Below, one piece after another: positions 8,542-17,610 of a DNA stretch of 57,511 nucleotides (positions are counted from its first letter, which is position 1; every line of letters starts with the position of its first letter). The notes under the pieces were generated by a model that was not told the DNA's origin, did not search any database, and saw nothing but the letters and a program-made list of their open reading frames with translations. Source of the stretch: Rhodopila sp. (GTDB lineage Bacteria > Pseudomonadota > Alphaproteobacteria > Acetobacterales > Acetobacteraceae); the NCBI GenBank assembly GCA_031291715.1, contig JARLIN010000039.1, positions 1-57,511 on the forward strand. Direction: 5' to 3'. The translations under genes were made by a program, and so were the position numbers.

Positions 8542-9542
8542 ACCGCTTCTCCGGCATGGTGATCCGATCGTACCACGTTGTGGCGCGGACGGGACAAGCC
8601 AAGCCGGGTGGCGATCTTTTTCAATGGGACGACGTGAAGTTTATACAGGGACTGGTATTCATCATGCTCGTTTTCGGTCAGCCCGAAGACGAAGTCCTCG
8701 TCCGGCTCGGGCACGACCAGGGTTCCGAACATGCGGTCCCAGATACTAAGGCTCAACCCGAAATTCCTGTCCCAGTGCTTCGCGGCGATGCTGTGGTGAA
8801 GCTGGTGATAGTGCGGACTAAGGAAAATCGCGTTCAAATGCCGGCCATAAGATAGTTTCAAATGGGTGTGGCGGACGAAGTCCATCATCAGGATCGTGTT
8901 GCGCAGAGCATAGACGTTGATACCGAAAACGGTCAGCTCGACGGGGTCCAGCGCGAAGAACAGCCATATGCCGTAGCACAGGCCCGGGATCACGCCGTCC
9001 CACCAGCGATTCATGATCTCATCGATCGGATGCACCCGATCCTTCGTCACCCCGACCATAACCTGAGCGGAATGATGAACCTTATGCAGCTCCCACAGGA
9101 TCGGGATCCGATGCTGCATGCGGTGATAAAGATAATACGACAAGTCATAGGCGATCAGCATCGTGACCGTGAAGGCGACCAGGGTTATAGGGCCGGCCGG
9201 GGTAACCGGATGACTGGGTGGTCCAAGGATACTGGTCAGGACCCAATAAGCGAAATGCCCTGCCGCGACGGTGGAGATCGCCAGTGGCACGACCAGAAGC
9301 GGCATGAAGATCCGCCGGGACAGCCAGAACAGAAAATCCGCGCGGGCCGACGGGTGGTGGAAGATCGCGGCTGGAAGGCAGTGCCGGATGAAATCACGAA
9401 GCGACCAGATGCCCGGATTTGCGCGGATATAGGTGACGACGCCAGCGAACAGAACCGTAGCCCATAGCAGCAGGATCGTGACGCCGTTCGCGCCCGTCAG
9501 GTGATCCCACGCGATCTCCTCCAGATGGTGGATAGTGCTCAT
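8538..9542 (-). CDS. Sterol desaturase/fatty-acid hydroxylase family membrane protein
   Basis: The 334-residue membrane protein carries the di-iron histidine clusters of the superfamily: HRMQH (HX3H), HKVHHS (HX2HH), a later HTHLKLSYGRHLN and HYHQLHH. Hydrophobic spans lie at roughly 20-40, 75-110 and 150-180. The ATG at 9542 overlaps the stop of the GMC gene (ATGA), which fixes the start and implies coupling. Members hydroxylate or desaturate sterols, fatty acids, carotenoids or sphingoid-like chains using O2. In this locus it may act on a lipid carrier or acyl decoration (inference). Confidence 0.85.
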   Translation of the reverse strand: MSTIHHLEEIAWDHLTGANGVTILLLWATVLFAGVVTYIRANPGIWSLRDFIRHCLPAAIFHHPSARADFLFWLSRRIFMPLLVVPLAISTVAAGHFAYWVLTSILGPPSHPVTPAGPITLVAFTVTMLIAYDLSYYLYHRMQHRIPILWELHKVHHSAQVMVGVTKDRVHPIDEIMNRWWDGVIPGLCYGIWLFFALDPVELTVFGINVYALRNTILMMDFVRHTHLKLSYGRHLNAIFLSPHYHQLHHSIAAKHWDRNFGLSLSIWDRMFGTLVVPEPDEDFVFGLTENEHDEYQSLYKLHVVPLKKIATRLGLSRPRHNVVRSDHHAGEAV

Positions 9543-11251
9543 AACACCGTCGCCGGCTCTGGTTGTTCCGCCGCTCCGACGCACGGAGCGCGTGTCGCGA
9601 CACCGCCCAGGTGGTCTGCCAGACGCAACGCGGTGGCGACGATCGTCAACGTCGGATTGGCCTGGCTTGATGTAGGAAACATCGCGCTTCCCGCCACATA
9701 CAGATTGTTCACGCCGAAAACCTTGCAGTCACGGTCAACAACGCCCGAGGCGGCGCTGGCACCCATGCGAGCTGTCCCTATATGGTGCCCACCATAGGCC
9801 CCATCACGCCGCACGACCGCTTCGATATCGGCTTCGTCCGGCGCCAGCGTTAGCCGCCCGATCGCCTGCTCCGCCAGATCGTCGCGCAGCAGGTCGAAGG
9901 ACCGGGCGACCGTCTCCACGTCCTGTGCCGCGTAGCGCCAATCGATGCGGACCCGGCGGTTGCCGAAACGATCTCTCGTTCCCGCCAGGCCGATCCGACT
10001 GTCCGGGTTTGGAACCTGCTCCGCGTTGAAGTCCAGGCTGAACAGGTTGGCCCGGGGGCGAATGATCACCGACGGGAATTTCCGCTCCGCCAAGGTCCTG
10101 TACCGCAGCCAATGGACAAGGAAGCGAATGGTAGAGAATGGATCGGTGGCAGCATTCAGCCCGTGTCGCAGCCATGTTCCGGCGGTCGGAGGCGTATGAC
10201 TCACCAGCCGTTTGGCATATTCGTAACTGATGAAACGCTGCGCGAGGTAGATCGCCGACAGCGGCCCGGTGCGGTGCCCCGGATCGGCGATGCGGGGATG
10301 GTGCAGGCGAAACACCGCGTTGCCCAGGCCGAACCCAGCCTGGACGTCTGGCCGCAGCGAGAACCGCCGGCGGCAATACGTCCCATCCGCCGCCACATCG
10401 TACCCATGCCAAATCGAATCGCTCGGTCCGTTCACCCGGAGAGTACCGATGGTTCCGGCGATATGGCACATGTAGAAACGACCCACGAGGTCGTTCGCGT
10501 TGCCAATGCCGCCCGCATGAACATCGTCCGATGTCAGCATCAGCCGCGGAGTCTCTATCCCGCCCATCGCGAGGACAAACTGCTCCGCCGTGACTGAAAA
10601 CCCGACATCCCTGCTGTTGCGGACATCCAGACCGTCGATCCGGCTGCCGTCGCGCGAAGCCCGCAGGCGCGTCGCGGTCGCCCGCAGCAGAACCCGCACG
10701 TTCGCCGCCGCACGCAGCCTGGTTTGGTACCGTCGGCCGAAATCCGTGGGACAGCTGAAGCGCTCGATACCGTTGACATCGAAATGGCGAGGGGTGAACC
10801 CGCGCAACACAGGCCGCATGCCGCCCGGTGTCGCCACACGCGCATCGTATTCATATTCCCCGGCTTCGCAGAGAGCGTTCGCAGCCGGATAGTAGCGCTC
10901 GACGTCATCGTAGCCGATTGGCCAGCCGGAATGGTCGATCCAGGGCCGCTGCTCGAAATCGATGGGGTCGAATGGCACACAGCGACCGCCCCAGATCGAC
11001 GTAGCGCCACCCAAACAACGTGGCCGGTATTTGTCAGCGGGGCTGTGCAGCGTCTCGTCCACAACCTCTCCGGCATTCAGCGCCTGAGCCTCATTGCTCG
11101 GTGCCAGGCCGCCGGATTCGATCAGCAGGACGCTCTTGCCCGTCTTCGCCAGCGTCATCGCCAGCGTGATGCCCGCGGGGCCGCCGCCAACAATACAGAT
11201 GTTGGCGTGAACGGCAGCATCCCGAACGATCTCGTCGGCGTCCTGGATCAT
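9539..11251 (-). CDS. GMC-family FAD oxidoreductase
   Basis: A 570-residue glucose-methanol-choline oxidoreductase. The N-terminus has the FAD motif CIVGGGPAGITLAMTLAKTGKSVLLIESGG (one continuous Rossmann segment from about residue 19). The middle has GGATSIWGGRCVPFDP and AMGGIETPRLML, and the C-terminus has the family signature GGHHIGTARMG followed by NNLYVAGSAMFPTSSQANPT, with the catalytic His of HHIGTARMG. It would oxidise an alcohol or sugar hydroxyl. It is sandwiched between the SDR gene (136-base gap) and the ATGA-coupled desaturase gene, suggesting consecutive oxidations of one product. The substrate is not deducible. Confidence 0.87.
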   Translation of the reverse strand: MIQDADEIVRDAAVHANICIVGGGPAGITLAMTLAKTGKSVLLIESGGLAPSNEAQALNAGEVVDETLHSPADKYRPRCLGGATSIWGGRCVPFDPIDFEQRPWIDHSGWPIGYDDVERYYPAANALCEAGEYEYDARVATPGGMRPVLRGFTPRHFDVNGIERFSCPTDFGRRYQTRLRAAANVRVLLRATATRLRASRDGSRIDGLDVRNSRDVGFSVTAEQFVLAMGGIETPRLMLTSDDVHAGGIGNANDLVGRFYMCHIAGTIGTLRVNGPSDSIWHGYDVAADGTYCRRRFSLRPDVQAGFGLGNAVFRLHHPRIADPGHRTGPLSAIYLAQRFISYEYAKRLVSHTPPTAGTWLRHGLNAATDPFSTIRFLVHWLRYRTLAERKFPSVIIRPRANLFSLDFNAEQVPNPDSRIGLAGTRDRFGNRRVRIDWRYAAQDVETVARSFDLLRDDLAEQAIGRLTLAPDEADIEAVVRRDGAYGGHHIGTARMGASAASGVVDRDCKVFGVNNLYVAGSAMFPTSSQANPTLTIVATALRLADHLGGVATRAPCVGAAEQPEPATVL

Positions 11252-11387
11252 CGGCTGCCTTCCCGGACCGGTGGCCAGATAGACGGAGTCATATTCCCGT
11301 CGTTGGCCTTCGGCGCCGCACCGTTGGCGGAGAGACCGAAGACGACCGGCCCATGCGGGCGCGCGGGGAAAACTGTCCGGGGATCGC

Positions 11388-12377
11388 TCATGAATGGGCG
11401 GGCTCCATCCAGCCGCGACGCGTGGATACCGGTGCTGATTTGAGCCAACGAACCGCCGCCGCGATCATCCGGTCGGGTGGCGTCCGGGGCAGGCCGAGCG
11501 CCGAAATCGCGGCCGAACAGTCGATGCGGATGTCCTGGTGCCACAGCGCGGCGAGCGAGGGCGTGATCGCCTCGGTCGCCGGCGAGCTTACAGCCATGGC
11601 CGCGATGCGGCGAAGCGGTGCCAAGAACCTTGTTTCGATCGCAAGCATCCGTGGCGCGACGCGCCGGACAGGGATCGCATCGAGTGCCTTGGCGAACGCG
11701 ACCAGAAATTCGTTCCAGGTCAGTTCGGCGGAACTGCAAATGTTGAATGTCCTGCCGGATATGCCGGATGCATCGAGGGCCGAAATGATCCCCGTCACGA
11801 CATCGTCTATGAACGCGAGATTGCAGCGACCGTCGCCGGCACTTCCTAGATCGCCGATGCGCCGCGCTTCCAGCAAGCGTGCCAGCCGGGTCGTCCATTG
11901 CACACTGCCTGGCCCGAACACACAGCCGGGCCGTAGAATGACGGCATCGCCGCCATCATCGACATATTTCCGGACGGCACGTTCGCAGGCGATCTTCGCC
12001 TGGCCGTAGTCGCCGATCGGCGAAACCGGCGCCTGATCCTCCCGCACCGTTCCGGTCGCCGCTCCGTAAACCGCCATGCTGCTCAGATGGACGATTCTGC
12101 GGGGAGGCAAGGCGCGCGCGGCCTCGCACAACACCCCGGTCGACCGTACCATGCCATAGCCGTCGATACAGTTGGCCACGCAGTCAACGTCGCGCAGCGC
12201 GGCGCGCACATCCGCCGCATTGGTCGCATCGAGTGCGGCACCCGCACCACGTCGGGACGCCGCCACCGCGCGATATGTCCGGCTCCCCGACAGCGCGACG
12301 ACAAGCTGTGAGCCGATGAAGCCCGATGCTCCGAGAACGAGTACCGGCTTCCGCGAAAAATCCATCGAGTCGGCCAT
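11388..12377 (-). CDS. NAD-dependent epimerase/dehydratase (extended SDR)
   Basis: The 329-residue protein starts with the extended-SDR nucleotide motif VLVLGASGFIGSQLV and continues with a catalytic HLSSMAVYG and a YGQAKIACE motif (YxxxK), then RPGCVFGPGS, all hallmarks of NAD(P)-dependent sugar-nucleotide or sterol-type epimerases/dehydrogenases. An ATG at 12377 is used; a second in-frame ATG lies at 12365. It follows the GumC gene by 104 bases and precedes the GMC gene. It may modify a nucleotide sugar or the glycan's lipid partner; which one cannot be told. Confidence 0.85.
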   Translation of the reverse strand: MADSMDFSRKPVLVLGASGFIGSQLVVALSGSRTYRAVAASRRGAGAALDATNAADVRAALRDVDCVANCIDGYGMVRSTGVLCEAARALPPRRIVHLSSMAVYGAATGTVREDQAPVSPIGDYGQAKIACERAVRKYVDDGGDAVILRPGCVFGPGSVQWTTRLARLLEARRIGDLGSAGDGRCNLAFIDDVVTGIISALDASGISGRTFNICSSAELTWNEFLVAFAKALDAIPVRRVAPRMLAIETRFLAPLRRIAAMAVSSPATEAITPSLAALWHQDIRIDCSAAISALGLPRTPPDRMIAAAVRWLKSAPVSTRRGWMEPAHS

Positions 12378-12481
12378 GACCTATCCAGGTGCTGATGACG
12401 TGGCAATCGGACGCCTCGTACCGCGCAGGGCCTGGGCGCCCAGCAAACCCTGTGGCCGGTACTGGTCCATCCGGGCCGCAC

Positions 12482-14011
12482 TCACCCCGGAACGACCAGC
12501 ACCGAGCCCGACGGCCCTCCGATCGTCCGCATCTCCGGTACCGAAGCCAGTACGGTCAGGCCGGTATCCATCTCCAACGCCTCCGGACGCAGGTAGATCG
12601 CACGGAAGAAGTGAGAGATGAGGATCGAGCCGATCGACAGCAGCGTGCTGACCACGAGCCCGGCCAGGAGAATCAATCGCCGTATGGGCTGCGGCAGTGC
12701 GGGCACGCCCGGCGGCTCGATCACCCGAACAGATGACTGGCGGTTGGCTTCGACGGTTTCCACCACCTGCCGCTCATCCAGGATTTTCGAAACGGCTTTG
12801 TAATTGTCCTCCAGGACCGCGCGGCTGCGTTCCAGTTGGTGCAATTGCAGTTCCTCCGCATCCAGGTCGCGGACCTGCGTGTTCAGCGCCGTGAGCTGGG
12901 CGGCGATCGCGTCATGGCCGGCCAGGCTGGAACGCAGATCGGCCTCGGTTTTGTTACGGTCGGTCTGAACGCCGTAGGCCTGCGTTGCCTGCATCCGCGC
13001 GATGTCCGTTTCGCGCTCGAGCATCTGCCGCCGGGCCTCATCGACCGCGGGGGAGCCGCGGTAGTGGGTCTGCGCATCTTCCTGCCGCTGCTGATAGGCG
13101 TGCACCATCCCTTGCAAAGCGGCCGCCGCGTTCGGGTTACCCTTCTTGGCTCCCGTCACCGAGCCAAGCTGCTGGTTCAACTGCGTCAGGCGTGCGGTCT
13201 GCTCCGCGATGGTGCTCTCGGATTTCGTCAGCGCCGTTTCCAGATCACCCTGCTGCTTCAACAGGACCGCCCGCCGTTCCGAGAAGTTGCTGATGTCGTG
13301 CTCTTTCTTGAACATCTGCAAAGCCGAGTCCGCGTCGGCGAGCTGTTTGCCCACGGCATCCTGCTGCATCTGCACGATCGGTGCCTGCACATCGCCATAT
13401 AGCTTCGACCTCAGAACAAAATATTGCGCTTCCAGAATCCGCAGCGCGTCCGCCGCCACCGTTTTGTCCGGGTTGGTGAAGTCAAGTCCGATGACGCTGG
13501 ATTTCTTATCCACGGTGATTGTCAGATTGTGCGTGAAGGCATCAATGGCGCGGACCATTGGATCGACGGCGTCAGCGGCACCCGTCGCCGGTTCGGTCAG
13601 GCCTAGCGTGTCAGTGACGAACCGTCGCGTGTTGATGTACCATTGCTCGACAGGGCCGGGTTTTTTGAACAGCTTCGGGTACATCTTCTCGATGCCGACT
13701 TCGCGGATCACCGTGCGGTGCAGGTCGTCGCTGCCAAGGATGCTGGCCTCGGTTCGAAGGACCTGTTCCGCGTCGACGCTACCGCTGTTCATGAACTGCT
13801 GGCCGGCGGCAGGGCGGAACGCATGCTCGGTTCCCAGCAGGACCAGCAGGCTGGACTTGGCCTTGTAGTCAGGCTGTACCTGCACCGCGACCACAATAGT
13901 CAATGCCATGATGCAGAAGAAGATCAGAAACACACGTGCCTTTTGTGTGACCGCCGTCAGCAACAGGTCGCGCATCACCAGGCGCGGCGGAAGGGCGAGG
14001 GTTTCGTTCAT
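12482..14011 (-). CDS. GumC/Wzz-type polysaccharide chain-length determinant
   Basis: The 509-residue inner-membrane protein has a TM segment near residues 22-42 (ARVFLIFFCIMALTIVV), a Wzz periplasmic domain (PDYKAKSSLLVLLG), a long heptad-rich coiled coil at about 180-400, and a second TM segment near 455-480 before a short cytoplasmic tail. No kinase is fused; the separate CpsD-like gene lies upstream. The ATG at 14011 has an AGGA eight bases upstream and begins right before the conserved region; the longer open frame to 14293 is low-complexity and unlikely to be coding. The protein would control polymer length or export in a Wzx/Wzy-type system. Confidence 0.87.
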   Translation of the reverse strand: MNETLALPPRLVMRDLLLTAVTQKARVFLIFFCIMALTIVVAVQVQPDYKAKSSLLVLLGTEHAFRPAAGQQFMNSGSVDAEQVLRTEASILGSDDLHRTVIREVGIEKMYPKLFKKPGPVEQWYINTRRFVTDTLGLTEPATGAADAVDPMVRAIDAFTHNLTITVDKKSSVIGLDFTNPDKTVAADALRILEAQYFVLRSKLYGDVQAPIVQMQQDAVGKQLADADSALQMFKKEHDISNFSERRAVLLKQQGDLETALTKSESTIAEQTARLTQLNQQLGSVTGAKKGNPNAAAALQGMVHAYQQRQEDAQTHYRGSPAVDEARRQMLERETDIARMQATQAYGVQTDRNKTEADLRSSLAGHDAIAAQLTALNTQVRDLDAEELQLHQLERSRAVLEDNYKAVSKILDERQVVETVEANRQSSVRVIEPPGVPALPQPIRRLILLAGLVVSTLLSIGSILISHFFRAIYLRPEALEMDTGLTVLASVPEMRTIGGPSGSVLVVPG

Positions 14012-14171
14012 GATTTCAATCCTGCCAGGCTCACTGGGAAGGGGCAGCGCCCCAGTCGTTTGGGTGTCCGGCAAAGGCCGGTCAGCGCCATGCGTCGAAA
14101 AGACACGCCGGACCGACTCCGGAGACTTCGTGGACGGATAGTAAAGCGGAACGGATGTGTCGCGCGCATGC

Positions 14172-15383
14172 TCACGCCGCCCACGCCCGGTTCGGCGCCA
14201 ATGCCTTGAACACGGCCATATAGCGCGACGCGCAGGCCGAATAGCTGAACTCCGCCGCACGTCGACGCAGCAGCTCCGCGGGGAAACGCTCACGCAGTGT
14301 CGCGACCTGGTCCATCGCCTCCGCTAAAGCCTTCGGATCCTGCTGCTTCACCAGGACGCCATACCGGCCGTTATCCAATATCTCCGCGGGTCCATGCTCG
14401 CACCGTGCGGAGATCACCGGGGTGCCGCATCCCAGGGCTTCGACGATCACGTTGCCAAATCCCTCGCAGCGGGAGCTCAGCAGGAATGCATCGGCCTGAC
14501 GGAAGAACGGCAGGGCATTGCTGCGGAACCCCAGAAAATCCACCGAAGCCGCCAAATCCAGGCGAACCACCAGATCCCGAAGCGCGTCATGCAAGGGACC
14601 GGTGCCCAGAACGATCAGCCGGCTGTCGAACCGCTGCCGGTGAATGGACAGCGCCCGGATCATGGTTTCATGATCCTTCTGCGTAACGAGGCGGCCCGCG
14701 GTTACGAACACCGGCCGGTGCGGCTCATGGAACCAGGGATGGTCGGCGTTTTCGTTGCTGCGTGCTTGAAAATCGGGTCCGACAACCGGATTGTTGATTG
14801 TCAGGATGCGGTCTTTCGGCAGACCCGCCACCCCGCCCAATTCCTCCGCCACCCCCCCTGAAACGGCCACCGCCCGGCTGATCAATGGCGACAACACCCG
14901 ATAGGAAAGGCCGACATAGCGATACAGCCAGTTCTCACACGCAGTGAAACTGGAGGATATCGGGTTGTGCTGGCAGATCACCACCTTGGTGCGGCTGAAA
15001 CCGAGGCCCTTCGCCAGCAAGGCGGCGACATTGTTCAGATCCAGGTTGGACAGCAGGATGTCGGGCTTTTCAGTCCGCAGAAAATGCACAAGCCGGGGAA
15101 TGTCGAGCAAAGTGCGCGAAGTGTTTAGATCGACGACGCGCAAGCCCACCGGCACCTGGTCCAGCAACTGCCCGCGCAAGCGGTGCAAAACCAGGGTAAC
15201 GTCCACGCCGTGCCGGCGGAATTCCTCGGCGATGATCAGGCTCTGCCGCTCCACCCCACCTCCGGCGAGATCATGCAGATAGATCGCTACCGACATCGGG
15301 CGCGCCGCACCGGTGGCGCGAGCGGACGACGAAACCTCGGTCAGTCTTTTGGTGGCGACGGCCACGGATCCGGACATACTCAT
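14172..15383 (-). CDS. Glycosyltransferase family 4
   Basis: The 403-residue GT-B enzyme has the N-terminal acceptor motif YLHDLAGGGVERQSL and a C-terminal donor domain with VFVTAGRLVTQKDHETMI, FLGFRSNALPFFRQADAFLLSSRCEGFGNVIVEAL (containing the EX7E-type motif) and CGTPVISARCEHGPAEIL. It belongs with retaining GT4 enzymes of EPS pathways. Its ATG overlaps the stop of the GINT-like gene (ATGA), indicating coupling. It probably adds a sugar to the undecaprenyl-linked oligosaccharide begun by the GumD-like protein. Donor and linkage are unknown. Confidence 0.88.
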   Translation of the reverse strand: MSMSGSVAVATKRLTEVSSSARATGAARPMSVAIYLHDLAGGGVERQSLIIAEEFRRHGVDVTLVLHRLRGQLLDQVPVGLRVVDLNTSRTLLDIPRLVHFLRTEKPDILLSNLDLNNVAALLAKGLGFSRTKVVICQHNPISSSFTACENWLYRYVGLSYRVLSPLISRAVAVSGGVAEELGGVAGLPKDRILTINNPVVGPDFQARSNENADHPWFHEPHRPVFVTAGRLVTQKDHETMIRALSIHRQRFDSRLIVLGTGPLHDALRDLVVRLDLAASVDFLGFRSNALPFFRQADAFLLSSRCEGFGNVIVEALGCGTPVISARCEHGPAEILDNGRYGVLVKQQDPKALAEAMDQVATLRERFPAELLRRRAAEFSYSACASRYMAVFKALAPNRAWAA

Positions 15384-16783
15384 CCCACCCCCGCTTTGGA
15401 AAAGATGTGGGACGCGCGGCCAAGAATTTTCTGCCGGAACAGGCCAAGATCGAGCACGAAGCGCTTGCCATCCACCCAGAACCGTTCGCCATCATGGACC
15501 AGCGTATGAAGGCCATGCGGGAACGGTCCGGTTTGGTCCGGGCGCAGGACGGTCACCAGCGATTCGGCGAAGTCGGTTTCATTCAACACAAGGATTTCAT
15601 GGATCGCCACCGCCGCCCCATAGGTGGACGAGCAATCCTGCCCGGGGCGAAACAACCGGTCGCCGGCGCTGAACAGCATTCCCGCGGGACGGGCGCCGCG
15701 CACGTCGATTTTCACCGGCCAACGCGCATGTGTCGTCCACGGGCCGGTTGGCGCCGGCGCGTGCAGCAGGCACAGGTTGTCGTGTCCGCCAAGGTCCAGA
15801 TCGGTGCAGGCAAGCCAGTAGCGGCCGTCCCACCCGAACAATGTGGGATCCGCGAGCCTGAAATGAGGCGCAGGATCGCAGACCGGGATCAGCCGTCCAT
15901 CATCGTTCAGCCGGTAGATGCGCGTCGTGCCGCGCAGCGTCGATTCTGGTACGCAATATACGGTTTGGCCGTCCCGAAAGGTGCAAGGGTAGGAGTGGTG
16001 GTGCCCATCGTCCAACAGGACGGTGGGCGGCGTCAGGGTGCCGTCAGCCTCGGCAACCGCGACGATACGGCCGACCCCATCGCGCAACGGCATCTCTTCG
16101 CACAGGATGCGGTTTGTGCCGGGCCATGGGAACGGATCTGCCAGGTAACGGTGGCCGGCTTTCGTGCGATACCAGGTGATGTCGCCCAACCCGTTGCCGG
16201 ACAGCACGTGGTCCAGCGCGACGGTGGTGTTGCCTATGCTCCACCACTCGGCCGTCAGGCGAGCATGCCATTTCGCCTGCATGGCATCCAGCCAACCGGG
16301 CAGGCCACTGGCGGCAGCGGCGGGCAACATGCCAGCCGGGCCACGGCCGCGGCCCAGCGCGGCGTCTCGGACGAATCTCATGGCCAAGCGGTCGGCCGCA
16401 GCCATGAAAGCGGTGCGCGGACCACGTGTGCCAATGGTACCCTCATCCAGGATTTCCGGCACCGCCGACCCGGCCTGATACTCCACCAGCCGAAGCGTCA
16501 TCGCGTACGGGCGCCGGTGCCAGTGCCGGTCGAGCAACCCTGGCCGGTTGAGGCTTTCGCCCGAGGCGGTCTCCAGGCGCCAGAGCAGGGCATCGCAGGG
16601 CGGGGTGCAGGCCGGCTCGAACCGCGGCATCGCGGCCTCGGTCAGTGCCGTGTCCGCAAGCGCCGCATCGACGATCTCGGAGCTGTCGATCCCTGCCAGC
16701 ACGACGACGGCCGGTGACTTGCGGATCGGCGGCCAGGGACTCGCGTCCGCCCATGACGCCGACATGCCGGTCGCGCTCTTCAT
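15380..16783 (-). CDS. GINT1-like glucosamine inositolphosphorylceramide transferase-family protein
   Basis: The 467-residue protein has a C-terminal domain of the GINT1 N-terminal/GH43-like beta-propeller type: YLADPFPWPGTNRILCEEM, DGHHHSYPCTFRDGQTVYCVPES, RLADPTLFGWDGRYWLACTD and RPGQDCSSTYGAAVAIHEILVLNET. The N-terminal ~170 residues are formyltransferase-like or degenerate and poorly recognised. Plant GINT1 transfers a hexosamine to glycosyl inositolphosphorylceramide; bacterial homologues sit in glycan loci with unproven activity. Its start lies one base after the CpsD-like stop and its stop overlaps the GT4 start, so the three are tightly coupled. Confidence 0.75.
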   Translation of the reverse strand: MKSATGMSASWADASPWPPIRKSPAVVVLAGIDSSEIVDAALADTALTEAAMPRFEPACTPPCDALLWRLETASGESLNRPGLLDRHWHRRPYAMTLRLVEYQAGSAVPEILDEGTIGTRGPRTAFMAAADRLAMRFVRDAALGRGRGPAGMLPAAAASGLPGWLDAMQAKWHARLTAEWWSIGNTTVALDHVLSGNGLGDITWYRTKAGHRYLADPFPWPGTNRILCEEMPLRDGVGRIVAVAEADGTLTPPTVLLDDGHHHSYPCTFRDGQTVYCVPESTLRGTTRIYRLNDDGRLIPVCDPAPHFRLADPTLFGWDGRYWLACTDLDLGGHDNLCLLHAPAPTGPWTTHARWPVKIDVRGARPAGMLFSAGDRLFRPGQDCSSTYGAAVAIHEILVLNETDFAESLVTVLRPDQTGPFPHGLHTLVHDGERFWVDGKRFVLDLGLFRQKILGRASHIFSKAGVG

Positions 16784-16784
16784 G

Positions 16785-17516
16785 TCAGTGCCGGCTCAAC
16801 CAGCGCGGCAGCAGGTTCCGCTCTCGGTTGAGGACGGCGCCAACGGTCTGGCCGCCCAAACGCTCCAGCAGGGCCTTTGCGTTCTCGATTTCCCATTGCT
16901 TGGTGCGGCCGGCGGCGATCACCAGAACGGACCCATCGCAGTAGCGCGAAACGGCGGCGGCTTCAGGCGCCTCGGTCGATGGAGTGTCGAGAACGACCAC
17001 CGGATGGTTGGCTCGCAGCATGTCGAGCATCGATTGCAGGCGGTCGCCACCCAGGGCCAGGAGCGGCCGCTCGCCCGGTCCCAGACGGGCCCAGACCAGG
17101 TTTTTGGCATCGCGCGCGGGGATGAGCGCGTCGGAGAGCGGAAGCCCGCGGCGCAACGTCTCGAACAAGGTCGGGGTCTGCGCATCGGCCGTCCGGCCGC
17201 GTGGCTTCGCCGGCGAGCCGTTGCAATCGATATAGAGCACCGGCTGCGCGCAATCGTCGGCCGCTACGCGGGCGTAGCCGGACGCCACGGTGCTGGCTCC
17301 GGCACACGGCGTCGGCGAGATGAATTGCACCACCAGCGGCATCGCGCTGGTGCGGCGAGCCTCGATCGCGAAGTAGAGCTGGACGAATGACGGATGGTGG
17401 CGCGATATGGCGCCGATACCGATTCGAACAGGCGCTACGGCGTGCTCTTCGGACTGGTTGGCAACCGGAGCCGACTTGCGGAGAATAGTCAGTTCGGGGT
17501 TCGATAGCCTGTTCAC
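16785..17516 (-). CDS. CpsD/CapB-like P-loop protein with degenerate Walker A
   Basis: The 243-residue protein resembles the cytoplasmic domain of bacterial tyrosine kinases that partner GumC/Wzz proteins. The Walker A' region VLYIDCNG (D97) and Walker B VVVLDTPS (D177) are present. The Walker A segment reads PTPCAGASTVA (70-78) where active enzymes have PGEGKST, so the nucleotide-binding lysine is Ala74. No C-terminal tyrosine cluster exists; the chain ends RWLSRH. The GTG at 17516 with GGAGAAG upstream is preferred to a TTG at 17549. It is probably a regulatory or structural partner of GumC rather than an active kinase (inference). Confidence 0.75.
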   Translation of the reverse strand: MNRLSNPELTILRKSAPVANQSEEHAVAPVRIGIGAISRHHPSFVQLYFAIEARRTSAMPLVVQFISPTPCAGASTVASGYARVAADDCAQPVLYIDCNGSPAKPRGRTADAQTPTLFETLRRGLPLSDALIPARDAKNLVWARLGPGERPLLALGGDRLQSMLDMLRANHPVVVLDTPSTEAPEAAAVSRYCDGSVLVIAAGRTKQWEIENAKALLERLGGQTVGAVLNRERNLLPRWLSRH

Positions 17517-17610
17517 GTGGGCTTCTCCAAATCGGGATCCGGGCTTCAATCGAAATGACCGCGCCTGTACTCAAGACCGCAGGGTAGGGGCCTTCACATA
17601 GCCCGTGGCA

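Noticed and set aside
12482-14293. Longer GumC start at 14293
   Set aside because: The extra 94 residues are Arg/Pro-rich, overlap the end of the glycosyltransferase gene, and lack family similarity; the ATG at 14011 has a ribosome site.
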